Source of the DNA: Gamsiella multidivaricata
Lineage: Eukaryota; Mortierellomycota; Mortierellomycetes; Mortierellales; Mortierellaceae
Assembly: GCF_025024155.1 (NCBI RefSeq)
Contig: NW_026251766.1
Location: forward strand, 1 to 64,000
Direction of reading: 5' to 3'
DNA length: 64,000 nt
In this document: positions 36,901 through 51,100 of the stretch, piece by piece
Position numbering within the stretch: the first letter of the stretch is position 1
Layout of the letters: each line of letters starts with the position of its first letter
Translations under genes and position numbers: made by a program
The notes under the pieces: generated by a model
The model's database searches: none
What the model saw: the letters and a program-made list of their open reading frames with translations, nothing else
Told to the model about the DNA's origin: nothing

Positions 36901-38273
36901 AAGAGAGGCGGCTGGGGCCACTGGTTCGATGCATAAATAAGGTTTGTCCGTCTTGGGTGGGATCTGCCCAGCGACTGGCTGGCTGCGAGAGGGTGGCCGT
37001 TGGCCTTTCCTGAAAAGGGCCAGCGTCCTTTGTCCATAAGGACAAGCAAGACTCCATTTGGGTTTGGCCCCTTGGCCGCGGATGGTTGCGTCCACGGACG
37101 ACGGTCTAAGAGAACAGTCCATGGTGCAGGCTTCCCATCAACATACAGCAGCAATGCAATGCACTGACTCGTCTGCTCCTCTTTCCTTCTGCGTGGACAC
37201 ACAGCAAGAGCAAGAGGCTACCCTGTTGCTGCGGGTGGTTATGCCAGCCATTTCCAAGAGGGGCAAATCCTCAAAAGGGGTTGCCCGCCATAGACTAGAC
37301 GTCGCCTTACCATTGGTTTTGTATCAAGCGCTAGTCCCGCTCTAGCAAATCAGCATCCAGAAACCTTCGTCCCCCCCATGACTGGTGAAACATCTCCTCG
37401 GCCAGCCATTGAGAAGCCTACCGCTCCTCGATCGCCGCGAATAGATCACTACTGCATGTCATGGGCAGCGTCAGGCCTCCTTCACCAATTGCTCCGGTGT
37501 GTACCACCGTTCGAAATGCAAGATCTCTTCTAGGATGTTTTCCAGGGTTATGCTGCTTAGGCTCCTATCGTATATCGCCAACATGTGTCCTTTCCGAACC
37601 ACACTATGAAGCACGCGACTTCCAGAAGCCAGCATCACAACTATTTTTTTTGAGTGTGTGGAAATCTTGTCGCGTTTGCCACACAAGTGCATGCAGCTAT
37701 ATTCTAAGAGTTCATCCCTTGTGTTTTTCTCCTTCATTCTACTAATTGAAACTATCAATGTCTAACCTTAGATTATACATCTACAGAAGGAATGACCAAT
37801 AAGACTGAGCGTCCCAACAAACGGAGCAGCTTGGTTTAACATGTCGCTATTGCATATAGTGGCCTGCATTGGCGATGACATGTATGGTTCCTTTGGTAGG
37901 ATGATTTTTGCTGAATTGTGCTACCGGATTTCATTAAGAGCTTCCTGTCATCCTCAGTCGGAAAAGTAATCGATAGCAGGGGGGTTTTATCCTGGTATCA
38001 TTGTATTAACATATAAGAGCGAAAAAGATATTTGGTACAGTGATAGTTCTAGACTTCCGACAGGAATGTTCATTTCATGCACGCTCCTGTCTCGTTTCCT
38101 GCAGCCTACTGGGCCAGTCAACAAAGAGAATGTTCAAGGGCACATCTCAAGGAGATGTGTACATAAACGTAGGCCTATTCTGCCATGTCACCAACAGAGA
38201 TATAGACAGATCTAACCATGCGTCAAAAAGATCATCTTTTTATTATTATTATTTTTTCTTCTTGACACTGCCC
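36901..38273. other. Intergenic sequence, one unrecognised short frame
   Basis: Minus 37758-37471 encodes 95 residues (containing HSVVRKGHMLAIYDRSLSS) with protein-like composition but no family I know and no clear exon partners. The rest shows nothing. Confidence 0.4.
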
Positions 38274-39404
38274 TCAGTCCTTAGAAGAGCTGATGTTCAG
38301 ATCCGGGCAGGAGGCCGTTAGAACTTGATCCGTTTCGAGTACGTAGCCAGAAAGCGCTCGTCCATAGACACAGCCGCTGTCAAGACCAATCGACCAAGTC
38401 TTGATATTCAGTGACCGACTAGCATCGTGGCCGTAGAGCAGAAGAAAGCCAGGATCCCCATTGCCAATACGCTCCGAGTGCAGGTTGTTGAACATGTCTG
38501 CCCACCCATCACCTTTGCTTTTCTTGCGGGAGGGTGTACCGTCCTGGAGAATGTTACGCACGTTAAGAAGGACCCAGGGGTTTTGCTGTTCAATACCATA
38601 CCGGGGGTCAATCCCACCATGGACGACGTAGACCGGAATTCTGCGCACAGACAACTCCTTGGGCAAAGTGAGAATCAAGGGACAAGATAGGAGATATTCA
38701 TACTGCTCCTTGCTCAGACTCCGAGCAATATGATGATGTTCCGAGTTCTCGATCAGATCCGCAGGAATGGTCGTCGGCTGCGCATTCTTGTCATCCGAGG
38801 CCTGTCCCTGGGCAACGTCTAAGCTGTCCAGGTATCCCTTCCACCGAATCACTTTGTCGTCGTGGTTGCCTCGAACACACTTCGCGTTGAGCGCCCGGGC
38901 TTTGTCGATGACCTCAAGTGACTGAGGACCCTTGCTTACGAGGTCTCCGGCCAGGATAAGGCTGTCTTGGAGAGAGTCGAAGCCCACCTTATTTAAAAAA
39001 CCCTCAAATCCAACAAGGCTGCCATGGATATCTCCTACCACAATCGTACGTCGAATGGACGTAGCCTGGACGTTGCTCGCATCAAGTGTTTTCTCGTAGA
39101 TATAGCGTGCAAAGGGATCGGAAGCGAGCGAGTTCGGCGGAGTCGATGGCTGCATTCTCTTATAAATGTCGACTTCACCATCGTATCTGTCATTCTCGTA
39201 GTCGTCGTCTTTGCGAAGGGCATGATGGTTTAACTGGGTATTATGCCCCGCTTCCTGGGAGTAGGTGGTGGTGCTTCTGGAACTAAGAGCCTGGAGTTGC
39301 CGATACGGTGCACCGTCTATTATGCCAGCTATGAAAGATATGCATAAGCCCATAAGAAGCGTCCTGGACAGACCGTGGGTGCTGTGGATCGATAGGACCA
39401 GCAT
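38274..39404 (-). CDS. PPN2: Ppn2-like endopolyphosphatase / calcineurin-like phosphoesterase
   Basis: Single exon, 376 residues. Residues about 12-32 (LLMGLCISFIAGIIDGA) form a signal anchor. The phosphoesterase domain starts near residue 120 with VVGDIHGSLVGF. It continues with LAGDLVSKGPQS, CVRGNHDDKVIRW, VVHGGIDPRYG and LLYGHDASRSLN, which together supply the Asp, His and Asn ligands of a di-metal centre. The spacing and N-terminal anchor match the bacterial-like PPP branch that includes yeast YNL217W/Ppn2, a Zn-dependent vacuolar endopolyphosphatase. A location in the vacuole membrane with a lumenal catalytic domain is inferred from that relative. A Ser/Thr phosphatase role is the alternative. 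Confidence 0.82.
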   Translation of the reverse strand: MLVLSIHSTHGLSRTLLMGLCISFIAGIIDGAPYRQLQALSSRSTTTYSQEAGHNTQLNHHALRKDDDYENDRYDGEVDIYKRMQPSTPPNSLASDPFARYIYEKTLDASNVQATSIRRTIVVGDIHGSLVGFEGFLNKVGFDSLQDSLILAGDLVSKGPQSLEVIDKARALNAKCVRGNHDDKVIRWKGYLDSLDVAQGQASDDKNAQPTTIPADLIENSEHHHIARSLSKEQYEYLLSCPLILTLPKELSVRRIPVYVVHGGIDPRYGIEQQNPWVLLNVRNILQDGTPSRKKSKGDGWADMFNNLHSERIGNGDPGFLLLYGHDASRSLNIKTWSIGLDSGCVYGRALSGYVLETDQVLTASCPDLNISSSKD

Positions 39405-39956
39405 CTGAAATCACTGAATGTGTCGCGTTGCAATTGAGTGGGCTACAGTACGGAGGTGTGGAACTGGGTGATGTAGGTAGGTCAAACAAAAAAAAAAGAA
39501 AAAGTAAATGGGTATCAGTCATTCCAATGCCCAGCGTAAAGAGGCTGCTGGCCAGTGGGGTCTCCAGACTGGGAATTGTATTCCAATCTGTGCTGTCTAT
39601 ATAGCATAGTTGCTCCTGAAAGAGGAGTGAATCGAAGGGAGACAGGATAGCAGGCGAGGATGCCTGACTACCCCTTCTTGGACTCAATGCCGTGACGAAT
39701 GTCTTTTGATACGCAGTAAGGGCCGATCTGGAATAGCATGCGCGCTCTAGGGCCACCGCTGGAGGCGTCCTTGCCCTGGAGAAGACGCGATGCTAAGCGG
39801 CATAAAGTTTCGCCCACATTGGCAAACAGTCACAGGCAGGGGTTCCGGAATGAGGAGGGAAGGAAAGGAGCAGAGTCATCATCACTCATCCTCCCACTGC
39901 ACAACAGAGACAACAACACAGGAGCACGTAACAAGAACATCGGTGAACAGAACACA
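39405..39956. other. Divergent promoter region between PPN2-like and ubc7
   Basis: About 550 bp lie between the start codons of the minus-strand phosphatase and the plus-strand ubc7. No clear TATA box on either side and no internal gene recognised. Confidence 0.5.
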
Positions 39957-40935
39957 ATGTACAAGACAATGGGATCAACCGCCCTCAAGAGGCTCATGAC
40001 AGAGTACCGCGAACTCACTTTGCACGCGCCTGAGGGCATTACCGCCGGTACGTTGAGGAGGTCTAGTCGCTGAACGACTATACGGGCGTCGAGCAGAGGA
40101 ACATAGGAAAAGTGCTGTCGTGAGTAGCGCTACTTGACGGACGATGGAACAATCATCTCTAACGTTTATGCTTGGCTGACTTATTCCCGTCATTAGGACC
40201 TATTACCGAAGAAAACTTCTTCGAGTGGGAGGCACTCATTGAGTAGGAAGCAGCGCTATCTTGGACAAGCTGTGGAATGGACTGGATATTTCAGTGTAAC
40301 TTACGCCATAGTCGCTTTGGTTTTTGACCCAATGCTTGTTAGAGGACCACAGGATACACCTTATGAGGGAGGCATTTTCCCTGCGACGTTGACCTTTCCC
40401 AAGGACTACCCACTCTCGCCTCCGACGATGAAGTTCACTTGCGAGATGTTTCACCCCAATAGTAGGTGTATCTCCTACCTTTTACATGATGCAGCTACCT
40501 GCCTTAGTCCAATGGACTAGGAAATCGCACTGCAACATCGAAGGCTATTCAAAGATCTAATGCGGAGGATTTCTTTCTGTCTGCGAATAGTCTATCAGGA
40601 CGGAACTGTATGCATCTCCATCCTTCATGCTCCTGGCGATGATCCAAATATGTACGAATCGAGCTCAGAGCGGTGGAGCCCTGTTCAAAGCGTCGAAAAG
40701 ATTCTGTTATCAGTGCTGAGCATGCTCGCGGAACCGAACGATGAAAGTGGCGCCAATATTGAGGCATGCGTAAGTAATAGGTGATACATACGTTTGCAGT
40801 GCACATTGTAGGCTTTTCCTTCATCGCTAAAATTTGTAATCGCTGTTTTATCACTCATAGAAAATCTGGCGTTCTGACAGAAAACACTTTGACGAAATTG
40901 TCAGAAACACTGTCAGGAAAACATTGGGACTTTAG
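39957..40935 (+). CDS. ubc7: Ubiquitin-conjugating enzyme E2, Ubc7/UBE2G2 type
   Basis: Five exons: 39957-40047, 40197-40242, 40343-40461, 40591-40769, 40861-40935, encoding 169 residues, with every junction in phase. The UBC fold is complete: [43 protein letters not shown], and the catalytic Cys in [15 protein letters not shown]. The acidic loop insert [20 protein letters not shown] just after the active Cys is diagnostic of the Ubc7/UBE2G branch. The end, VRKTLGL, also matches. Ubc7 works at the ER membrane with Cue1 and Hrd1/Doa10-type ligases in protein quality control (ERAD). Its neighbours give no functional hint. Confidence 0.96.
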
Positions 40936-41418
40936 GTTTAGAAAGGCAATACACCGCAATAAAGCTGCCTTCTTCTAATGTACTTATACTTTACGTACAT
41001 CATGTCAACCGTTGATCAAATAACTTGATAGGTACGAATTGTAAGGATTTATTGAAATAAATAGAGCAAAGAAAAAAAGAGATAAGAGGAACAAGACATG
41101 ACACACTTCCTAGCCGCACGCATTATCGTGTTGGATCAGACAGTAGGAGACGGATATCCATTCTCTCTACTCTCGACCGTCAGGTTCAAAGGGTATTTCT
41201 CACCGAGGACTCCATGCACACGCTCAAGACCTTTTACAGACCCAGTACCGGCCGCTTACTCCCTTGCGGGATACGACACGGTACTAGAAAAGATCAGGGC
41301 GCGGGAAGACCAAGGACCCCTGGTGTCATTCTTCCTCTCATTTCAAAATAAAACAATAAACATAAATACTGAATACAACCAAACACCAAGCTCATTCATC
41401 AGCTCGAAATCGACCACT
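40936..41418. other. Convergent 3' region of ubc7 and thi4
   Basis: About 480 bp without a recognised feature; AT-rich near 41030-41100. Confidence 0.55.
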
Positions 41419-42705
<1,287 letters not shown>

Positions 42706-42807
42706 GTTGTGGAAAAGTGTGAGAGGGTTTGCGCAAATGGGGATCTTGGGCTGGGTGAAGGAGAAGGAGAAGAAAGAGAGAAAAGAGGTGAAGGACAAGA
42801 ACTTGGG

Positions 42808-42815
42808 CTTTTTAT
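42808..42815 (-). promoter_or_regulatory. TATA-like box of thi4
   Basis: CATAAAAA on the minus strand, about 105 bp upstream of the thi4 ATG, followed by a C/T-rich leader. Confidence 0.5.
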
Positions 42816-44400
42816 GGGCCGAGAAAGGCTTGGCTCAGGTTGAAATTATTCTCACGCGCCTTTTTTCGTGTAAGGAGTCATCACGGCGGAGATCTTGATG
42901 CGTTGCTTGCCAGTCCCCGCTCACTTTCCCCAACGACGATGACGGTCTTTCCGATCGCAATGTTGATGGGCGCTAATAGACCGACTTTAGAGCAGCACCC
43001 AAAGAGACTTTTCTCTGTAATACATGGCATGGCGTCTATACAGACAGCAGCGTCGAGCGGCTGTGTTGTAATGTCGATGAAATCAGACCCTACGTTCCCA
43101 TTCTATTCAGCCGAGTGCTTGTGCCGCCCCTTTCCTTTCATGCAGGGAGGGAAAGAGCCAAATAAGTCGAGGATGATTGGAAGCGCCGATGTATAGTGCG
43201 GCAGGATTCCCACTAGTTTCATCGGCTAGTCCACTCACATACGAGGCGTCCAACGTCTTACATGCAAAAAGACATTCAACAACAGCTGATCATTCAACTG
43301 ACCAAATCAACTGGCAACCGGTCATATCAACTGCAGAAAGTGCTCGGAAAAAGCAAAAGCAGCTCGGATTGATGGGTCGAGATAAGACGCGTGGCAACGG
43401 AAAGAGAAGACTTGAGAGCAGAACCAGATAAACAAAACAGAGGTGGCGATAGACTGTGCGGCCAAGGCAACGGAGCGTGTGATATGGGCTCAGACTTTGT
43501 ACATGCAAAAAAAAAAAGGCGGGGAGAAAGAGATCGATTGGCGCTAGGCTCTGTCACAAAGAATTTGCAGAGTGGATGGAGGCGTTCTGCCATAGCTGTC
43601 AACTCCCCTTCAAGGAGGTCCACGCCTTACTTTTTATCCAGGCGGGTGCCACAGACCAGCACACCTATCCTTTGTACTCCAGGCATCCCATGGACCAAAA
43701 TTTTGCCCTAAAGGTGAAGGCGGGAAGGAGACGATCGGGGGCTGAGGCGGGGCAATGAGGGACTTTTTCATAAGAAGTAAGAAAGTAAGAGCGGTGTGTC
43801 AAGAAAAGACGATGCAGGAGAGTCTTGATTTAGTATATGCGCGCTTGTGAAGGCTCCTTACCAATGCTTCCTTCCATACAGCCTTAATGACAGCAACTGC
43901 CTCGCCCTCCTCTGCACCTTCATTCTACTGCTTAGTTTCTGTTTCTGACCTGTCCTTCTCCTCAGCTTCGGCTTCGAGTCGATCCCCTTCCTCTTCTACT
44001 CGTCCCAGTACGAATCCGCGGCCGCAAACATGATCAGTTTTCTGCTATTGATCTTAATCTTAATCTTAATCATGGACGCCTTTTTCAAACTGCGCAAGTA
44101 AAGGCGCTCTTCGAATATCTTCATGGTGCCCTCGAGACTCTCGATTACCTCGACCTCCTCCGCACAGATCCCGGTCTCGCCCTGCATGTAGTAGTGGATC
44201 CAGTCGTAGGACAGATCAAAAGACCGATTGCTTGACGCAAGTCCGCTTAATGTGCTCGGAATCGAGGATGCAGCAAGTCATAGCTTGTTCTTTATGCGAT
44301 GTGAAGGTGAATGAGATATTGGCGCAAGTTAAGAGTGTGAGAGAGTGAGAATGAGGAGGAGAACGAAAGGAAATGGATAGACAAGAAGATTTAGTCAATA
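42816..44400. other. Intergenic region with a possible frameshifted coding remnant
   Basis: Minus-strand sequence from about 44280 to 43996 has protein-like composition: MTCCILDSEHIKRTC in one frame, then LSYDWIHYYMQGETGI and GTMKIFEERLYLRSLKKA in the next. A +1 shift near 44215-44225 separates them. It may be a decayed or undetected small gene; I recognise no family. The rest shows nothing. Confidence 0.35.
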
Positions 44401-45361
44401 TATGAAGTTGCTAGCGATCTCTCGTCTTACTGGCAAAGGATGTTAACCTTTCTTACGTGCATGTGCCGCTTGGCATGGTAGTTCAATCTTCCTATGCCAG
44501 GGATCCATGGACATTCGTGAGTGGGCTGCGAGTTGCCCATGTTGAGCACACTAGCAGAGCGCGCTTTTTATTTTATTTTTACTCCATGGAGATGTGCCTT
44601 CGTCTAGACTATTAGGGCTAAATGAAACTGGAGTTGAGGAATGCAGATCGTTGGAATGAACTCCCAGCTTGCAGGAGCAGGCGCGGCGCGTCCGACGCGT
44701 TATGGCTGTCTCCTGGGATCTTCCAAAACACCTCGTTTGCCGTAGACCTTGACTTGTGCATGACGATTCGCTCGAAATGTGCAGCTGAAAGTAAACGGTG
44801 CATTGCGCCTCGACAATCCTTGTTATACGACGCTTCCCAGGGCGTCGATTGGCGCCAATGCCGAAATTGACAACTGTCAGATTGATACCCAAATGTATGA
44901 ACCGTACTCTTTCAGCTTCCTTCGAACAAACAATACTAAGGAGCAATCAAAGCGACACTAGATTATACAGTGATTCTCAAAACTGTCCGGATGTTCTCAA
45001 TTCTGCAGCTGCAGTCGCTATTGCTCAATAAACAGAAAGAGTAGAAGGCTGCACTTCTTCATAGTTGTTACAAATTATTGACGAACATACTAGCGACGTT
45101 TAATAAAAGTGGGTTGTCTTGGCAAGGTTCTATAAGGCGTGAAAGATAGTAGTCGCCTGGACAGCTTTGAGAACTGACCCTCTGAAGTACGATATTCGAC
45201 TATTAGTGGTCGTTATTGCCGCGCCACGCTCTGATAGTCGTTATGGCGCTCTAGTATGCTGCGGATCAAACTCTGGTAGGCTTCCACAAGGACTTCATTA
45301 TTCCAATTTGAGTAACTCGTTCCCATAACTGTTCGGACGATAAGAAATAGTTGTTACATAA
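44401..45361 (-). repeat. Inverted segmental repeat, left copy
   Basis: This ~960-bp segment is the reverse complement of 60576-61536; base x pairs with 105937-x over the whole length without an indel. At the outer end near 45220-45360 it contains the C-terminus of a Tc1-like transposase on the minus strand, followed inward by that element's terminal repeat. Identity is near complete from 44401 to about 45280 and drops near 45310-45361. Confidence 0.95.
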
Positions 45362-45549
45362 TAACCCGTAATGATTAGACTTGGGATCTTAGCAAGCGTA
45401 TCTAACTAAGTGTCTTCTTATCTGTTTTTTAGTTGTGCTTTCTCCGTCCCTACTGTTCTCTTAGTAGCTTTTCTCGCCTCAGAAGACAACATGACAGAGA
45501 CAGAAAACGCGCCAAACGGATTACTCAGCAAATAGGGCCCAATTTATGC

Positions 45550-45848
45550 ACATGAATAAATGTATTTAGATTATCTCAGGGAATGGTTGCTGCACAGCAG
45601 AAACACGAAATAGGACAATCCAGAGCTGAAGAATGATGCAAACTAGTAAGCACATCCAGGGGCAAATCTTCAATTGCATACTGAAATAGTCCACCAATCT
45701 ATTCTTCAACCATATCCGAGGATGTGCCAGGCCATCAACACAGCCTGTCCTCTTATTTTCGCGTATCTATCAGTATTTGTCGAAACAAAAGGTTTGGTGT
45801 TCTTCGCAGCGCGCAGATGTGATGACATCTGTAATATCCACAAATCTT
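45550..45848. repeat. Dispersed repeat, copy 2
   Basis: Diverged copy of 16096-16384, same orientation. It sits about 190 bp beyond the left inverted segment. Confidence 0.75.
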
Positions 45849-46345
45849 ATCGTCCTCGTTTTTCGCATCTCTCTTTCACTTTCCAGCTTGTAACGCACCT
45901 TCCTTCTACTAAAGTACACCCTTGACTTTGTCAATCCCTCATTTCTACACCATTCTCTTACAGAACTATGTTGCAATGAAAAATTATGACTTTTATCCCT
46001 GACCCGGATGGCATACGATGGTCCAGAATGCCCCGCAAGCCCAAGTCCAACAGGCCCAGCGTATCCAGCTCGTGCTTTTATTCTGGGCTGCTCCTTACTC
46101 TAGTGCCACAAGTACCACTACCGCGTATGTCAGCAAGCTCTGGAGGCATCTTCAAGCTTTCGAAATAAAAATAAAATAAAAAATAAAAACGATACCACAG
46201 GAGCCCAGAAGGGGAACGGGGATTATGGTAGGATAAAAACTTTGGTATTTTATATTGTAATTTGGCACATATAACATCCTAACGTGTACGCATTCCGATT
46301 CTACTATAACACCTGTCATATATTACTTTCCGTCTTTTTCTCCCT
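45849..46345. other. Intergenic sequence, nothing recognised
   Basis: 3' side of the FSP1-like gene. An A-rich stretch near 46165-46190. Confidence 0.5.
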
Positions 46346-47986
46346 TCAGAGGTCGGCTGCCTCTTTTGTCAAAGGTATACCGAGCCAAGTCCAGGCGCGT
46401 GAAGCATGGACGTTGTAGCTAAAGAGCCACTTGAGGAGAAAGTCCCAGGCCGTAACAAAGATGTGGCCAAAAAGTTTGACCTGAGCTGCAGCTTTGGCGA
46501 CACCTAAGAACAAGAAGATATGAGGGGCCCTGGGGGTATGGGTGCGCAAGCCTTTGGTCTGGATATTGGGGTTGGAAATCATTTTGCAGATGTTACGCAT
46601 GCATAGTTCGCCTTGATACCAAGCAGCACCGCCGGTCTAAGAATAGTATTTTTTTTTTGTTGTTTTTTTGGTTAGCAAAAAATTCAGATTTCCCTCGTTC
46701 TTTTTCTCATAGGATGTTTTACCTTGACTTCCTCGAGATCAGCGACATCGCCTGCAGTGTAGATGTTTGGGAAATTGTCATCGGCTATCTGCAGCGTTGG
46801 CTTGGTCTTGACCAGGTGGTTAGCGGTGTTAATGGAGGAAGGCGATAGTCTGCCGAGCAGAGCGCTTTGAGGTGTCATTCCCGTGCAAAGGATCTATTTC
46901 GAAAAAGAATATAAGTATACAAATATCAATCAGCAATTCCACCATCCTAACCTTGGACTTATACGTCTGTTTCTCACACCAGTCTACATACCTGAAGATC
47001 ACACTCTATTTCCTTGCCGCCTTTAGTAGCGACTTTAATCATCTTGAAATCATCTACAAACCCGCTTTCAGGGACGATGACTCTGTCGCTCATGATCTGG
47101 CGCACGCCAAAATTTGTCAGAATTTCGACTGCCTTTTCATGCAGGGCATACTTATACGTGGGCATGTACCTCTCCCGCGAGTGGACCAGGATCACCTCCT
47201 TCTGTGGAAAATGCTCTCGAATTTCGACCGCCAACTCCAGCCCAACAGCACCACCGCCGACTAACATGACCTTGGTCGACTTTTGGATCTTTTCTTGCAT
47301 CTCTTTGAGTCGTTGGATTGCTGCAGCTTTGGTGTCGTGGTCGTTCAGGTTACCCGGCTCTGGGTGGCGGGCACCTGTGGCATATATTAAGTACTCATAC
47401 TCGACGCTGGTGCCGAATCCTTCCACAGACCGGTCTAGCTCGACATGGGTCTTTGTGATGTTGGTGGCTAGGGCCTGGATAACCTGGCCCTTTTCAGGTG
47501 AATCGAACATCTTGGTAAAGGGCACAAAGAGCTCGTTCTCCCAGCCAGCAATGACAGAAGCGCGGGGGAAAGCAAACATGTAATGAAAATGCGAGTGCTT
47601 CTCAATGACGATGAGGCGATGGGTCGAGGGCAGAATCTTCTTGCCTTTCAGTACGGCACCAATACCTAGAGTACATGATACGTTAGCAAGAGGTGGTGAA
47701 GTAGTATTAAAACAGAGGGCATCATGAAGACAAAGGGGAGGGGGGGGGGGGGGGGGGAAGAGGAGAAGGAGGAGAATGAATGTGAAGTAGGATGGGATGA
47801 TGGCAATGAATTGAATGAATCAGACAAGGAATGCACAATGTATAAGAGAGTGAAAGGAGAAGAGAATGCGTTCTTACCAACACAAGAACCACCAATGACG
47901 ACGACGTTCTTCTTCTGAACAGCAGAGGGCGCCATAGTGGCAGTAGTATCCTTGACGCTTGAGTTCTCTGCGACTAATGGAGACAT
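46346..47986 (-). CDS. FSP1/AIFM2-like FAD-dependent oxidoreductase
   Basis: Four exons, 47986-47878, 47665-46992, 46893-46723 and 46636-46346, encode 414 residues with all phases consistent. The FAD-binding Rossmann start VVVIGGSCVGIGAV spans the first junction. Then come YEYLIYATGARHPEPG, a second dinucleotide fold for NAD(P)H (KVMLVGGGAVGLELAVEI), and the FAD-contacting PNIYTAGDVADL. The C-terminal tail has a hydrophobic/aromatic stretch (TAWDFLLKWLFSYNV) that could touch membranes. Family members are NAD(P)H:quinone oxidoreductases of the AIF/FSP1 or NDH-2-like group. Animal FSP1 is N-myristoylated at a Gly after Met; here the N-terminus is MSPLV, so that mechanism is not supported. The cellular role is inferred only. 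Confidence 0.88.
47741..47757. repeat. Poly(G) tract in an intron
   Basis: 17 consecutive G on the plus strand, inside intron 1 of the FSP1-like gene (47666-47877). In the pre-mRNA this is a C run. Confidence 0.85.
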
Positions 47987-48087
47987 TGTTAGGAAATAGG
48001 CAAGTGTGGGGCAATGGAGCGTGTGATAGCTGTAAATGTGTGAGAAATGAGTGGAGGGGAAGAACGAAGAAAAGCGGGTGCTTTTAT

Positions 48088-48111
48088 CAGATTGTCAGAT
48101 TGTCAGATTGT
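48088..48111. repeat. Triple 8-bp repeat in the FSP1-like promoter
   Basis: Three perfect head-to-tail copies of cagattgt, about 100-125 bp upstream of the start codon at 47986 and next to ttttatca (TGATAAAA on the sense strand). Repeated operator sites or simple slippage are both possible. Confidence 0.8.
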
Positions 48112-51100
48112 CAGGAGTTATCAGATGGAGCGTTATCTGGGCAAAGTGAATACAATCATTACCTTTTATGTCATAGTTTATCCCCAACCTTATCCCGCGT
48201 ACCCCTGTTATAATACCCAAGTGTCTCGAGATCATTTTCTCGTATAACTGGGAGGGCATTTACTATTGGCCACACAAATCTCGTAGGCTCCTCCCGATGA
48301 GCCGTGCTGTCCTTCGTGGGGCAAGCTCAAAGGCTTCTAGACGTCCAGGAACAATTATAAGACTATTCTCCTTCACCTTTTCATAACATCAAAGTGCCAC
48401 CACCGCTCCTTCTGCCGCCTGCGGGTCATTCTGTTCACCAGGGCATTGTCCTCCCTCATGTCCCTCCAGCAACCGGCCCAATCAGCATCCATGTACATTC
48501 AGGACTCGTACTACGTAGGTGCCCATGCCGTCCTTGCCTTCTCTCTTGCTGTTTGTTTTCGTGCGTCAGTCTCATCGCATTTCAGTTTCCATAGCAGTTC
48601 GTAAGCCTTCTTCCCAATAAAGCGATAAATTAACCGCATAACATGTCATGCTGTCTCCTTGCAGTGTTCATGAATTATGGGCGCCCCGCTATCATCGAGC
48701 TCCGAGGCACAAACCCGCGAATTATGCTGCCTGTGCTCCACCAACGCCCGTCTCGAAGCGCAGTCGGCCGTTTTGCGCCAATGACCGTGACACTGTCCTA
48801 TTTAAAGTATTACGGTAAGTGTTCAAAGAAAGGCGGTACCACGCCCAGAATTTCAATTCCAGACTTCGTTAATGGCCCTTGTTGTACTGTGTTGTTGCAA
48901 CTTTGCCCTAGGTGTCCAGCTTCCGAAGACCTCCCTCTCAAATACGACCCTGTTCCTCTCTGTGAGCCGGGCAGAACCAAAAATATTCGTTGTTCTCCAC
49001 TGCGTCCTCGGATGCGCGGTATCTTCCACCCGGCTATAATTCAGGCTCCTCTTCACTCTATGACTGCGCAGACGTGTGCTGCATTGGCTGCTGACATAAG
49101 TGTAGACGGGCTAAATATTGTGTTATACAGCCAGCGTTCCAAGTCAGTCGGTTGTTGAATATTCTGGGGTGCATAATCTGATGCACTTAAGAGCTAGTTA
49201 TTGTGGTGCTATTGCAGGGGTTTCCAAGGCCTGTCCTGCAGAACGGCACCGTGTTTGATACTCTTCTAATCTTGGATTGTCCTGTGCTGCTTTCGCCGCT
49301 CTATCTGAACACTCGTTCCCAATCATCCCGGCATGTCCCTGTACTCATGACACCCTAGTATCTCTCATGCGCTTCTAGCATACCTACGCAAGTACAGACC
49401 ACTCCTCTGCATTGTAGCAACGAATCTTGTCCCGTACAGAAGTAGTGTTGCGATTGATCGCTTTTTGGTTGGGTTGCTACAAGGCTGTCTAGGTGGATGT
49501 GGAGGTCAATAAGGCTTGGCGCCGATACGGTAGCCGCTGTAAGATCTAAAAGCTAGTATGTCAAGGGATGGTGTTCGGTGCGCCTTTGAGAGGCCAAACC
49601 TCTGCCGGCAGTGCTGAAGATGGTGTTGACAAGACGCCGAATCGTCTGTATCGGGAGAGTCATAACTTTGGCAGAATAGTAGAGCTATGAGGATTGAAAC
49701 ACTTTGCCTATCAACCACCGACCTATTCGCGACCAAGGAGCACGCCGAGCTCACCTCCTGCTGCACTATATACTACATTGGTCCTATTTTCTGTCTACTG
49801 GAAACCAAACTCCAAGCATTCGAGTCGCATATTAAGAGAGGTGTGATATAATCGTGCTACCGCCGTATTCAATGTCGCCCATCTCTGTCCATTGATATCC
49901 AGGGGTTCCGTTTTCTTTGGGTTAATCTCAATGCCATGAATACTGAAAGCTCCTGCGCCATAAGAGTAGTTACTCCACATCGCCCTGGTTGAGTCTGCGC
50001 TGCGATGTGTAACGCTACGGGAGGTCGTAAGTGGTGGTGGCACGGTTGATTTTTTTGTCAGTGATGAAAGAGAAAAAGTCTAGAGATCCCTGTACTACAA
50101 CATTGATTCATTCCAGAATCTTCAAGCGCATCCCGTCGAGCTGCAGTTCGCAGGGTCATAGCGACACCGCGTATCTTGTGACAAATCTCGCAGTTTTTGA
50201 TCGTTTCTTGGCATCTTTCATGACGGCGTTGAGAACGGGGATGGATTCTAGTCGTGGTGTCCTTGAGGACGGAGAGATTTGCTCCGCGGAGGCTGTTATA
50301 TTAGGCGATGCTCTTTGAGAGACACTCTGTGAGGATGGAGAACGTAATTTTATGACAATGCTCCAACAGCGCGATAGGCTGGCGTCCGCGAGGTTGTGCG
50401 TCCACGGGCGTGGCAGCGTTGAAGCTAGCTTTCTACACTAGAAGTACAGGAGGATTTGCCTGAAAGTTGTCAGTCTACAAAAGTCTCTAAATCATATGAT
50501 GACATGACTCTGTCTGTAGGGGGCCGATGTGAAAAAAAAAAAAAAAAAAAAAAAAAGGACTGGTACGCCTGCGCGTCTGGGGAATCTGTCGTTAATAGAA
50601 TAATAATAAAGATATGCGCAGGCGCGCCTAGTCCTCTTCTGCTGCTTAATCCTAGTATTTGGTGGAAGCAGTTTTATTTTTTCCTGGTCCAGTCGTCTAA
50701 ATCAAACCGCTTCCACGATGGTAGCCGTCATTCAAGGCGACAGACAGTGTTCCCTTAATGACACTCAACCTGTGAACGTCAAGCAACTGCATAGAGTTCA
50801 CATGATTTTGAATACTCACCAGAAGCTGTGTACATGTTTGCTGCGTGGTAGGCTGATTAGGCCGCTGCGAACTAGATATGAAGAGAGATACAAAATTTGG
50901 CCTCGAAAAGAGGAGTAACACATACTGAGGAGATCAGGAGGCGCTCGTGGCGCACGTTCTGGAAGAGCGATCTTAATAATAGGGGGTTTCAAACTTCGAC
51001 ATTCGCAAAATGAAACGCGTACTCATTTGCACACAAACGCGCCATATAATCCGCGATTTCACCGATTCTTTGTTCACCGGTGAAAAAATATTCACCCGCA

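Noticed and set aside
48458..49034. Three-exon plus-strand gene
   Set aside because: Coding-looking pieces cannot be joined in phase without a stop codon, and no family was recognised.
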